Shown: piece after piece, positions 1 to 6,491 of the stretch | Position numbering within the stretch: position 1 is the stretch's first letter | Layout of the letters: every line of letters starts with the position of its first letter | Virus record (IMG/VR): IMGVR_UViG_3300044643_001041 | Coordinates: 1 to 27,882 of that record | Origin: a virus | Direction: 5' to 3' (one strand) | Length of the DNA stretch: 27,882 nt | The notes under the pieces: model-generated | What the model saw: only the letters and a program-made list of their open reading frames with translations | What the model was told of the DNA's origin: nothing | Databases searched by the model: none | Translations under genes and position numbers: made by a program

Positions 1-2119
1 GTCTCTTAGTGCTCTTTTTGTCGCTAACCTCGACTCGCTCGAGCACCTTGCACTCAATCCATGCCTTGATGATTTCCTTAATCTTTTGATTACCTTCTGG
101 GCTCTTGGTGTTGATGTCTATCACCTCACCTATTAGGTTTCCGATCCAGCCTGCTGACTGAGAATCCACTCGGCAGTTCTTGAGCAGGAATGCATCGTCT
201 GCACCGATCATGCGTGCTGTGATCTTCAGGACATCCTCTCCTGTGACCCCATCAAGGGCGCCAGGTGGCTCAAAGCGCTCAACAACGCCCAGAACATCTT
301 CTTCCCAAAGGTCGGTCTCGTTTCCAAGGTGGCAGCTGGCCATGTGATACCAGCTGCGGCGCTCGGCAGGCGGTGTGATGTTCGACTTAGCTGTCGGGTT
401 TACCCAGAAGTAGAAGCGGGCGCGACCAGGATCAATGCCGTAGTTTGCGGCCTCTGTTTGGGTCATTGGAGACAGCACGCGCACCAAGCGAGCCGCGCTA
501 ATGAGCGAGACCGCACCGCGCAAGTCATCAGCGGTTACTTCTCCACCACCACCAACCTTTCTGATGTGATGGGTCAAGCTGATCGCCACCTCGTTGCGCT
601 GGGCAAGGCTGCGCCAGATGTCTGCAACCTTGTTCATGACCACGTTGTCATTCTCTGGGCATGCGTGAGTGTTAACAAACGGGTCTACATTGATGATGTC
701 GATGCCCTTCTCTTTGATCATCAGTTGGATGATCTCGACCTGGGGAGAAACGACAAAGCTGCCCATCTTGTTGATTGAAGCTACGCTCACCGGGCTGTCA
801 TTCTTGTAAGTGACGAAGTACCAGCCATCAATCTGCTCGGGTGATATGTTGTAGTGGCGCATAGCCGAAATGACGCGCCTGCGATGCTCGGCCTCGTCAT
901 CCTCCAAGCTCATGCTCCATACGCGCTGCCGGCCACAGCGCAGAGGCTTCTTCTCTTTATCAAACAAGTCCACGCCCATCGCCAAGCTCAGTTCTTCAAT
1001 GATCGATAGCGAGCTCTTGCCTGTACCACCAGCCGCACCTGTGACCGAAAGAAACCCTTTGGCGTAGGACTTTGAGCCGTTGATGGTGATGAGCTTGCGT
1101 GGATAAATATCCGAATCAAAGTCAAAGGGCTTGATCACCAAGTCCATTGCGCCGATGGACTCGCCTTGCTCGGCATTGCTTTCTTGTTTCTCTTTGCTGT
1201 TCTTAATCAGCTCGCTGTGATCAACGTCTGGGATCTTGGACTGCTCCCCTCTGACTTGGGCATGCTCAAGGCCAAGAGCACTCAGAAACATGTGCTGTGG
1301 CCGCTCCCTGCAATGGTCATGCAGGCAAGTGAAGTTGCCAAAGTCAAAGCCGTTGAACTTGGGCAGCGTGTAAACGGTGGCCGTCTCTGATTCGGACGGT
1401 CCACTGTGCTCATCTGCACATGGGCAGTGAACGGCATACCGCCCGCTGCCGAGCTCGCGCTTAACCATACTGCGAGCGAATAGCTCTCTGAGCACAGGAT
1501 CAGTGCTCGAGATTTGTGCCAGGTTCTTTGAAGTGCTCGCGCCGTTGGTCTTGATCTCTGGCGCATCTGTAAGCATGGCGTCAACATCGATCGGCTCGCC
1601 CAAGAACTCAAAATCAATCGAGCTGATCATTGGCGTGAAGACCGGCTGCTCGCCCCTGTACACGCTCTGGTCGAACTTAATGCCTGAAATCTTGCGCTCA
1701 ATGACCTGCTGCACGGCCATGCACACGCGAATGCGCTCCTCTCTGGTCATCAACCTATTGGCCTCGAGGATTGCACGCGCCCTGGGCGCTTCTGGTGTGT
1801 GGCTCGAGGTCGTATAGCCAAAGCCTGACCAGGCCATGAGCTCGGTTCTGAGCTGGGTGAAGTGCTCCTCGCTTGGGATGCCGTCAAAGTCAAACGGCAG
1901 AAAGCGTGAAAGCTCGACTGTGTCTTTGGTGCGGTGGCCGTCGCTGAACGCGGCCGAAATGTAGGTAAAACCTTTGACTGCGGAGCGGTGCTCCTGCACT
2001 ACCTGCTTAAAAGCCTCGAAGTCTTGCGCCTCGAGCTGCTTGGGACGGGCGTCGAAACGATTTACGCCCAATGAAAACTTGATTGCTGACGATGTGTCGT
2101 TCTGAGGTAGTGCAGACAT
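1..2119 (-). CDS. Primase-helicase: PrimPol plus RepA-like ATPase (partial)
   Basis: Open reading frame that begins with ATG at 2119 and stays open to the window edge, so its C-terminus is missing (706 codons seen). The start follows a good ribosome site (AGAGAGG). The N-terminus carries the three motifs of archaeo-eukaryotic primases: DFD near residues 77-79, SSH at 105-107 and FD at about 149-150. A Cys/His cluster near residues 226-275 (CPC...H...C..H..C) looks like a zinc finger. A RecA-fold ATPase follows, with Walker A GAAGGTGKSS around residue 361-370 and Walker B IDIINVD around 472-478, as in RepA-like (AAA_25) hexameric helicases. By family it should prime and unwind phage DNA at the origin. 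It is the leftward early gene behind the small HTH regulator, with a 155-bp gap holding a large inverted repeat. The domain order is clear; the exact priming activity is inferred. Confidence 0.85.
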   Translation of the reverse strand, partial: MSALPQNDTSSAIKFSLGVNRFDARPKQLEAQDFEAFKQVVQEHRSAVKGFTYISAAFSDGHRTKDTVELSRFLPFDFDGIPSEEHFTQLRTELMAWSGFGYTTSSHTPEAPRARAILEANRLMTREERIRVCMAVQQVIERKISGIKFDQSVYRGEQPVFTPMISSIDFEFLGEPIDVDAMLTDAPEIKTNGASTSKNLAQISSTDPVLRELFARSMVKRELGSGRYAVHCPCADEHSGPSESETATVYTLPKFNGFDFGNFTCLHDHCRERPQHMFLSALGLEHAQVRGEQSKIPDVDHSELIKNSKEKQESNAEQGESIGAMDLVIKPFDFDSDIYPRKLITINGSKSYAKGFLSVTGAAGGTGKSSLSIIEELSLAMGVDLFDKEKKPLRCGRQRVWSMSLEDDEAEHRRRVISAMRHYNISPEQIDGWYFVTYKNDSPVSVASINKMGSFVVSPQVEIIQLMIKEKGIDIINVDPFVNTHACPENDNVVMNKVADIWRSLAQRNEVAISLTHHIRKVGGGGEVTADDLRGAVSLISAARLVRVLSPMTQTEAANYGIDPGRARFYFWVNPTAKSNITPPAERRSWYHMASCHLGNETDLWEEDVLGVVERFEPPGALDGVTGEDVLKITARMIGADDAFLLKNCRVDSQSAGWIGNLIGEVIDINTKSPEGNQKIKEIIKAWIECKVLERVEVSDKKSTKR

Positions 2120-2160
2120 GAATCCTCTCTCGATGATCTTTTCTCTCCTGACTTGTAAGG

Positions 2161-2227
2161 TGGCGGTCAGCAGGGGGAGAGGGAACCCAACTCGATTGCA
2201 TGATCAGTGCGCGAGCGCTGACCGCCA
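2161..2227. repeat. 11-bp perfect inverted repeat upstream of the primase-helicase
   Basis: TGGCGGTCAGC at 2161-2171 is the exact inverse of GCTGACCGCCA at 2217-2227, separated by 45 bases. It fills most of the gap between the small HTH gene and the primase-helicase start at 2119. It could form a long stem-loop in the leader of the replication gene, hold two operator copies in opposite orientation, or belong to an origin. Nothing in the sequence decides between these. Confidence 0.6.
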
Positions 2228-2274
2228 TTGACTTTGTAACCTACCGTTGCTAGATTCGCAACACGACAGGAATA

Positions 2275-2511
2275 TCAAAGACCAGCGAGCTCGCGAATGC
2301 TCAACTTGATCTTGCGTTTCTTTGCTTCAGAGAGGAGCTTGTCCCAGTGCCACTGCGGGATGCGGCCAGAGGTGCCCTTCTTCTCGGCACCTACCTGCCA
2401 CCTGGACACGGTGGACTTGTCCACATTCAGGACCCTGCCCAATTCGCACACGCCGCCGAAGCGCTCGATCACGATTTGCGCCGGTGTTCCGGTCTTATTC
2501 ATTTGTTCCAT
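2275..2511 (-). CDS. Small HTH regulator (Cro/CII-position protein)
   Basis: 78-residue protein with a helix-turn-helix: GGVCELGRVLNVDKSTVSRW at about residues 19-38 fits the recognition-helix pattern. The tail has the IPQWHWDKLL...ELAGL pattern seen in many small phage DNA-binding proteins. It is transcribed divergently from the CI-like repressor and lies directly upstream of the replication gene, the place of Cro or CII in lambdoid phages. The segment VDKSTVSRW is close to the CII helix (VDKSQISRW, recalled), but the protein lacks the rest of CII. The start at 2511 shares the palindromic TTATATG with the repressor; an in-frame ATG at 2502 has a slightly better GGA site and is a real alternative. 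The regulatory role is inferred from fold and place. Confidence 0.75.
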   Translation of the reverse strand: MEQMNKTGTPAQIVIERFGGVCELGRVLNVDKSTVSRWQVGAEKKGTSGRIPQWHWDKLLSEAKKRKIKLSIRELAGL

Positions 2512-2561
2512 ATAACTTGCTCAAAATGGTTGGGATAGACTCAAGGGATAGTACTTATATG
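2509..2561. promoter_or_regulatory. Divergent switch region with candidate operators
   Basis: The 47-bp gap between the divergent regulators is bounded by a perfect inverted repeat, CATATAA at 2509-2515 and TTATATG at 2555-2561, so both genes begin within TTAT-ATG. Inside lie two direct copies of GGGATAG (2532-2538 and 2545-2551), 13 bp apart. These are candidate half-sites for the repressor or the small HTH protein. No binding evidence exists beyond symmetry and location. Confidence 0.5.
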
Positions 2562-2576
2562 ACTGAGAGATGCCAA
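2548..2576 (-). promoter_or_regulatory. Candidate leftward early promoter
   Basis: On the minus strand TTGGCA (complement of 2571-2576) and TACTAT (complement of 2548-2553) are separated by 17 bases, matching sigma-70 at 5/6 and 4/6. It would start RNA near 2541 and drive the small HTH gene and the primase-helicase. It overlaps the start of the repressor gene and one GGGATAG copy, so a bound repressor could block it. Confidence 0.45.
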
Positions 2577-3188
2577 GAGATGGGAAAACCTCGACAGCCC
2601 GGCATCGACCGCGATTGGTTCCTCGATCGCCTCCGAGGCAGGAAGATTTCACAGCGCAAGCTCGCGCAGCACCTGGGCTTGGATCCTGCGGCCATCACGC
2701 TAATCCTGCAAGACCGCAGGAAGATCACCAGCAAAGAAGCCCATGAGGTAGCAGGCCTCTTGGGTGTAAGCGTGGCCGAGGTGCTGCGCCGTGCGGGTGT
2801 GCCCGTCTCTGATGATGTCAGACGCGTTCCCATTTCGGGCACCGTAGGCAGCAAGGGCGTAATCACCCACCTGCCGGCCAAGACCCACGACATGGTCGTG
2901 TGCCCAGCTGATGTGCCCAACACAGGCTTTGCCCTCCAGGTGCGCGTGCCAAGCAGCCATAAGGACGGCTGGCTCTACTTTGTCTCTGGCGAGCAGGTCG
3001 CACCTGAGACCATGCTCGACAAGTACGTCATCGCTGTCACCGACGATGGCCGCACTCACTCATGCGTAATCAAGCGCGGCTACAAGAGCGGAACCTTCAA
3101 TCTCCTGCTCAACAGCAACACCACCGACATCCTCGAGAACGAGCACATTGCCTGGGTCTCCCCCGTGATCTGGGTGCGCCCCCTATAA
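2559..3188 (+). CDS. CI-like repressor, HTH plus S24-like C-terminal domain
   Basis: 209 residues if started at ATG 2559, which has AAGGGA ten bases upstream; ATG 2580 is possible with GAGAGA. The N-terminal third is an XRE-type helix-turn-helix (SQRKLAQHLGLDPAAITLIL, about residues 33-52, then EAHEVAGLLGVSVAEVL). The C-terminal half has the outline of the LexA/CI S24 fold: VPISGTVGSKG, GFALQVRV..., DGWLYFV, VIAVTDDG, then CVIKRGYKSG with a Lys in the place of the catalytic Lys. The usual serine context (GDSM.P) is replaced by VPSSHKDG and no Ala-Gly cleavage pair is seen in the linker, so RecA-driven self-cleavage is doubtful. It probably maintains lysogeny by repressing the leftward early promoter, and may also act on the promoter at 3258. 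The repressor call is strong; the fate of its protease domain is inference. Confidence 0.85.
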   Translation: MTERCQEMGKPRQPGIDRDWFLDRLRGRKISQRKLAQHLGLDPAAITLILQDRRKITSKEAHEVAGLLGVSVAEVLRRAGVPVSDDVRRVPISGTVGSKGVITHLPAKTHDMVVCPADVPNTGFALQVRVPSSHKDGWLYFVSGEQVAPETMLDKYVIAVTDDGRTHSCVIKRGYKSGTFNLLLNSNTTDILENEHIAWVSPVIWVRPL

Positions 3189-3213
3189 CAGCACCCCCTG
3201 CGATAGTTGAACT

Positions 3214-3236
3214 CTATGGATTCGTGACTTCCATAG
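3214..3236. repeat. Small inverted repeat after the repressor gene
   Basis: CTATGGA (3214-3220) and TCCATAG (3230-3236) form a 7-bp stem with a 9-base loop, 25 bases after the repressor stop. The following bases are AT-rich (aaataattatt) but not a T-run, so it is a poor terminator. It could be an operator for the promoter at 3258-3286. Confidence 0.35.
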
Positions 3237-3257
3237 AAATAATTATTCCTCTGTGTG

Positions 3258-3286
3258 TTGTGATTACCTCAATTCCATGTTGTAAT
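3258..3286 (+). promoter_or_regulatory. Candidate rightward early promoter
   Basis: TTGTGA (3258-3263) and TGTAAT (3281-3286) with exactly 17 bases between, matching sigma-70 at 4/6 and 5/6. It lies in an AT-rich gap of 136 bases between the repressor and the first gene of the rightward operon, with RNA expected to start near 3293 and a GGAG site before the ATG at 3325. Confidence 0.5.
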
Positions 3287-3324
3287 GACTTCACTGCAAC
3301 ACAAACACAAACGGAGAAATACAA

Positions 3325-3579
3325 ATGAAAGAAGCACTGATCGCAATAGCCATCCTGATGTTTATCTACGGGATCCTAGCCGAGCTCTACCGCAGTTTTC
3401 CCAAATTCAAAAAGTTCATGAATTTCTGCATGCACACCTTGGTGGTCATTGTCTCGATCGTAGGTGCTGCGATTGGCATCTCCAGCTATGGCTTGCTTGG
3501 AATGCTTCTAGGTTTTGGCTGCGCCTGGTTGGCCATCAATGTTTCTTATCACTTCTTTTTTCAAAACCACAACGCCTAA
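3325..3579 (+). CDS. Small inner-membrane protein, unknown function
   Basis: 84 residues, started by GGAG nine bases before ATG. Two or three hydrophobic segments are visible: residues about 4-20 (LIAIAILMFIYGILAEL), 36-54 (MHTLVVIVSIVGAAIGISS) and 56-76. Between the first and second is a basic stretch, RSFPKFKKF, typical of a cytoplasmic loop. No family is recognised. It is the first gene after the candidate promoter at 3258 and has a lower GC content than the genes that follow, like morons that change the lysogen's surface or exclude other phages. That role is only a guess from size and place. Confidence 0.65.
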   Translation: MKEALIAIAILMFIYGILAELYRSFPKFKKFMNFCMHTLVVIVSIVGAAIGISSYGLLGMLLGFGCAWLAINVSYHFFFQNHNA

Positions 3580-3598
3580 CTCTTTGGAGAACACAAAC

Positions 3599-3799
3599 AT
3601 GGCACGCAACGACAACTGGGGCTACCTGCCCGACTACTCCCACCAGAACCACACCCTCAAGTTTGTGCGCAAAGCCAAGGGCTTTGACACCTACCACGCG
3701 GCCGGCGACCGCATCCCCCCAAGCGCATGGTTTGGCGCAGCAGCTTTCGTGATCGCCCTGGTCGCCGTCCTGTGGCTTGGCCACATCGCGGGGTTCTGA
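3599..3799 (+). CDS. Small protein with one C-terminal membrane segment
   Basis: 66 residues from ATG 3599, preceded by TTTGGAGAACAC, a good ribosome site. A longer in-frame extension upstream lacks one. The first 45 residues are polar and rich in aromatic and basic residues (NDNWGYLPDYSHQNH...). Residues about 47-63 (SAWFGAAAFVIALVAVLWLG) form a single membrane helix, so it would be tail-anchored in the inner membrane with its N-terminus most likely in the cytoplasm. No family is recognised. Its stop overlaps the next start by one base (TGATG), suggesting coupled translation. Confidence 0.6.
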   Translation: MARNDNWGYLPDYSHQNHTLKFVRKAKGFDTYHAAGDRIPPSAWFGAAAFVIALVAVLWLGHIAGF

Positions 3800-4050
3800 T
3801 GAAGTACGAACACATCATTGAGCTCGATACCCGCGACTCGCAGGACATGATCGAAGTTTTCGACCAGGAAGGCCGCGAGGAGTTTTTCAACCACATGCGC
3901 CTTTGTCACCTGGCTGGATGGCACGACGTCATGGATGACCATGAGCTGGTCGACTCCATCTCTGGCTTGATGATGATTGACGGCCCCTACGTTGCATGGC
4001 TCGACCGAGACAAGCTTGTCGTCGGCCTGGCCTGCGCAATTCTCCATTGA
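3799..4050 (+). CDS. Small acidic hypothetical protein
   Basis: 83 residues, started in TGATG overlap with the previous stop, so a longer frame reaching upstream is unlikely. The protein is acidic and soluble, with many His and Asp residues (NHMRLCHLAGWHDVMDDHEL), and ends in a short hydrophobic stretch (DKLVVGLACAILH). No motif or family is recognised. It belongs to the small-gene cluster between the repressor and the recombination genes. Confidence 0.6.
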   Translation: MKYEHIIELDTRDSQDMIEVFDQEGREEFFNHMRLCHLAGWHDVMDDHELVDSISGLMMIDGPYVAWLDRDKLVVGLACAILH

Positions 4051-4058
4051 GGAAAACT

Positions 4059-4238
4059 ATGAAAACACTCGTTCGATACCTGATGCGTGCGCTGCTTGCC
4101 ATCGCCATTGCCGTTGGCTGCTTGCTGGCCGTGGACGCCATCGCTCAGTCCTGCACCACTTTCTATGACCAAAACACCGGCCGCTTTTGCTCAGTTTGCG
4201 TGGCTCCTGGTGGAACCCCCGTTGTTAATTGCTACTAA
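4059..4238 (+). CDS. Small secreted cysteine-rich protein
   Basis: 59 residues from ATG 4059, just after TGAGGAAAACT; the longer in-frame start at 3996 has no comparable site. It begins with a basic end (KTLVRYLMR), a hydrophobic core (ALLAIAIAVGCLLAV) and a likely signal-peptidase site after DAIA (about residue 29). The mature part would be about 30 residues with four Cys (32, 44, 47, 58) in an FCSVC...NCY arrangement, able to form two disulfides in the periplasm. A lipoprotein reading through Cys21 is possible, but the lipobox (AVGC) is weak. Similar tiny secreted proteins are common in phages of Gram-negatives; the function is unknown. Confidence 0.65.
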   Translation: MKTLVRYLMRALLAIAIAVGCLLAVDAIAQSCTTFYDQNTGRFCSVCVAPGGTPVVNCY

Positions 4239-4252
4239 GGAGCATTGAGAAA

Positions 4253-4636
4253 ATGCCTACACTGCAAGAACTTACCAAGGAATGGCTCGCGGCAAAAGCT
4301 GATGAGCGCTTTGCCAACCTTCGCCGCGTGACGATCGAGGACGCCCTGCTCCAGATGGTCGAGCACAAGGAAGAAGGCTCGATCACGACTGATGCTGGCG
4401 ACGGCATCAAGATCACCACGACCGGCAGGCTCTCCTACAAGGTCGACGTCCAGATGCTCGACAAGCTCACGATGGACTGGGAGCAGACGGCCAAGCCGCT
4501 GAAGGTCAAGGTCGAAGCCGACGAGACCAAGCTCAAGAAGCTTCGCTCAGAGCAGCCAAAGCTTTGGGCTCAGATCGCACGCGCAGTCGAGGTCAAGCCT
4601 CAGAAGACTGGCGTCTCAATTTCAATCGAGGAATAG
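4253..4636 (+). CDS. Conserved phage protein upstream of Sak4-like ATPase
   Basis: 127 residues from ATG 4253, with AAGGAG ten bases before; the upstream in-frame ATG at 4229 lies inside the previous gene and has no site. The protein is charged and soluble. It shows a helical N-terminus (LQELTKEWLAAKADERFANL), a strand-rich middle (KITTTGRLSYKVDVQMLDKL) and a Lys/Glu-rich C-terminus (ADETKLKKLRSEQPKLW). Its stop is five bases before the Sak4-like gene, and such proteins usually travel with it, so a role in recombination or replication is plausible. No catalytic motif is seen. Confidence 0.65.
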   Translation: MPTLQELTKEWLAAKADERFANLRRVTIEDALLQMVEHKEEGSITTDAGDGIKITTTGRLSYKVDVQMLDKLTMDWEQTAKPLKVKVEADETKLKKLRSEQPKLWAQIARAVEVKPQKTGVSISIEE

Positions 4637-4640
4637 CAGC

Positions 4641-5381
4641 ATGGCTTTCAACCTTCAATCAATCAGCAAGAACAACGCGCTTAAGGCACCGCGCGTCATG
4701 GTCTACGGCGTCGAGGGCGTGGGCAAGACAACCTTCGCAGCCGGCGCCCCCAGCCCCATCGTGCTGCCTACCGAGGATGGCCTGGGCTCACTTGAGGTCG
4801 CGCACTTCCCGCTTGTCACCAGCACCGACCAGGTACGCGAGGCGATAGGTTCTCTCTATGAGGGCGAGCATGAGTTCGGCACCCTCGTGGTCGATTCTCT
4901 TGACTGGCTCGAGAACATCATCTGGCAAGAGATCGAGAAGAAGTACGACGCCAAGGACCTGGCCTACGGCAAGGGCGCAATCATCGCCGCTGAGGTCTGG
5001 CGCGAGCTCCTCGAGGGATTCAATGCACTACGCAACGAAAAGGGCATGGCGATTGTTCTGATCGCTCACAGCACCATCAAGCGGTTCGACTCACCTGAGA
5101 CCGAGCCCTACGACCGCTACCAGCCCAAGTTACAAGACCGCTCAAGCGCCCTGGTGCGTGAGTGGTGCGACGCCGTCCTGTTTGCAAATTACAGGACCAT
5201 CGTCAAGAAGTCCGATGTCGGGTTCAACAAAGAAATTGCTCGCGGCATCTCGACTGGCGAACGCTTGCTCTACACAAGCGAGCGCCCGGCCTTCATGGCC
5301 AAAAACCGATATGCACTGCCAGACAGCATCCCGCTGTCCTGGGACGCATTCGTTTCTGCAATCACAAACACAAAGGAATAA
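4641..5381 (+). CDS. Sak4-like RecA-family ATPase (single-strand annealing)
   Basis: 246 residues. A P-loop is visible at residues 23-31 (GVEGVGKTT) and a Walker B strand at about 81-86 (TLVVDS). Further features are VLIAHS near residue 140-145 and a C-terminal core of the AAA_24 RecA superfamily. Length and motifs fit phage Sak4 proteins, which bind single-stranded DNA and help recombination together with a DUF669 ssDNA-binding protein. That partner is the next gene, two bases downstream, which strengthens the call. It acts in the cytoplasm on phage DNA during replication. It could also be named a generic phage nucleotide-binding protein. Confidence 0.85.
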   Translation: MAFNLQSISKNNALKAPRVMVYGVEGVGKTTFAAGAPSPIVLPTEDGLGSLEVAHFPLVTSTDQVREAIGSLYEGEHEFGTLVVDSLDWLENIIWQEIEKKYDAKDLAYGKGAIIAAEVWRELLEGFNALRNEKGMAIVLIAHSTIKRFDSPETEPYDRYQPKLQDRSSALVREWCDAVLFANYRTIVKKSDVGFNKEIARGISTGERLLYTSERPAFMAKNRYALPDSIPLSWDAFVSAITNTKE

Positions 5382-5383
5382 AC

Positions 5384-5866
5384 ATGGCAAAACTAGACTT
5401 TCAATTCGCAGGCGCAACCGAAGAGCTCAACAAGAACGACTTTGATCGCACCCCCCTGCCCGATGGCAAATACTTTGTCGAGATCACCGACAGCGACTAC
5501 CGCGACGCCAAGAACGGAAACGGTTCTTACGTCATGGTGGAGTTCCGCGTCATCGATGGCGAGTTTGCTGATCGCAAGCTCTGGGCTAACTACAACATCA
5601 TTAACGCCAACGAGCAGGCCCAGGAGATCGGCCAGCAGCAATTCGCCAAGCTCTGCCTGGCCACGCTTGGCAAGCCCAGCTGCGCTGACACCGATGAGCT
5701 GATCGCCCGTCAGCTGGCCGTGGGCGTAGGCCTGGACAAGAAGGATCCGAGCCGCAACCGCGTGAAGTGGACCGAGAGCGTTCAGCAAACGACGTCAGCA
5801 CCGGCCGCACGCCCCGCTCCTGCTGCCGCACGCGTTGAGAAAGCAGCTAACCCTTGGAAAAAATAA
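5384..5866 (+). CDS. DUF669-type single-stranded DNA-binding protein
   Basis: 160 residues from ATG 5384, with AAAGGAAT just upstream and the previous stop two bases before. The N-terminal two thirds form a beta-rich OB-like domain (LPDGKYFVEITDSDYRDAKN..., VMVEFRVIDGEFADRKLW, YNIINANEQAQEIGQQQFAK). The C-terminus is an Ala/Pro-rich linker ending in NPWKK. This pattern matches DUF669 proteins, which coat single-stranded DNA and work with Sak4-like ATPases in phage recombination. The usual acidic bacterial SSB tail is absent; the short NPWKK end may serve for contact instead, which is inference. Confidence 0.82.
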   Translation: MAKLDFQFAGATEELNKNDFDRTPLPDGKYFVEITDSDYRDAKNGNGSYVMVEFRVIDGEFADRKLWANYNIINANEQAQEIGQQQFAKLCLATLGKPSCADTDELIARQLAVGVGLDKKDPSRNRVKWTESVQQTTSAPAARPAPAAARVEKAANPWKK

Positions 5867-5914
5867 AAACGAATTGGGGAAAGCTCGCGCAGTGAGTACC
5901 CAGGAGACACACAA

Positions 5915-6085
5915 ATGAAGCCCACTGAAATGAACCTGGTCGATCGAATGAATCGACCTCCACTCAAGCCGATGCAGCTGGTCGTGCGCCCTGGCGCGAC
6001 CAACATGCTCAAGCACCCGTCAAAGATGGGCAACACCTTGTACTACTCCGAGGTGATCTTTGACCGCATTAAGCCGCAGAAATGA
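5915..6085 (+). CDS. Very small hypothetical protein
   Basis: 56 residues from ATG 5915 with CAGGAGACACACAA just before it, an excellent ribosome site. The stop TGA (6083-6085) overlaps the next start as ATGA, so the frame looks genuinely translated. The protein is basic and Met/Pro-rich (PPLKPMQLVVRPGATNMLKH) and ends in a short strand-like segment (TLYYSEVIFDRIKP). No family is recognised. It sits between the ssDNA-binding protein and the exonuclease. Confidence 0.55.
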   Translation: MKPTEMNLVDRMNRPPLKPMQLVVRPGATNMLKHPSKMGNTLYYSEVIFDRIKPQK

Positions 6086-6291
6086 GAGCGCAAGTCAAAG
6101 CCGCGCTGATTTTGCTTCAGACCGGCCAGTCCTTGAACGTGCCAGCTGCAATCAAGCTCTTGCAGGACGCGTTAAAGGCCGAGCCCGTTGCCTGGCGATA
6201 CCGGCACCGTAATGAATGGCACTACCTCGACAAGAATGATCCGTTCCCCACTGAGGGATGGGACCCGTTGTATGCGGAGAAAGAGAAATGA
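6082..6291 (+). CDS. Small protein with EPVAWRYR...WDPLY motif
   Basis: 69 residues, starting in ATGA overlap with the previous gene. The first half is a helix (AALILLQTGQSLNVPAAIKLLQDAL). The second half carries EPVAWRYRHRNEWHYL...GWDPLYA, a pattern recurrent in small phage proteins, where an aromatic-rich strand domain ends in a W.PLY signature. The function of that family is unknown to me. It overlaps the next gene by ATGA and so is part of one tightly coupled operon. Confidence 0.65.
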   Translation: MRAQVKAALILLQTGQSLNVPAAIKLLQDALKAEPVAWRYRHRNEWHYLDKNDPFPTEGWDPLYAEKEK

Positions 6292-6491
6292 CAGAAGACG
6301 AAGCCTTTGAAGAGCTCGAGCAGCGCCTCAAGCTCCAGCGCTCCACCGAATACCTGCAACGCGCACACATAGAAGCCACCAAGTTCATCAGCGAGCACGC
6401 AAGTGACCTCGGAATCATGACCTTGCGAAAGGCGTTTGAACTTGGATACAGATATGGATACACAGATGCCAAAGATCCCGGAACCAACTAA
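6288..6491 (+). CDS. Small helical hypothetical protein
   Basis: 67 residues, starting in ATGA overlap with the preceding stop; the longer frame from 6258 lacks support. It is acidic and predicted helical throughout (EDEAFEELEQRLKLQRSTEYLQRAHIEA...), with an aromatic segment FELGYRYGYTDA near the end. The C-terminal codons overlap the start of the exonuclease gene in another frame by about 38 bases. No family is recognised. Confidence 0.55.
   Translation: MTEDEAFEELEQRLKLQRSTEYLQRAHIEATKFISEHASDLGIMTLRKAFELGYRYGYTDAKDPGTN

Noticed and set aside
2007-2228. 73-codon leftward frame across the inverted repeat
   Set aside because: Overlaps the primase-helicase start in another frame, lacks a ribosome site and has no protein pattern.
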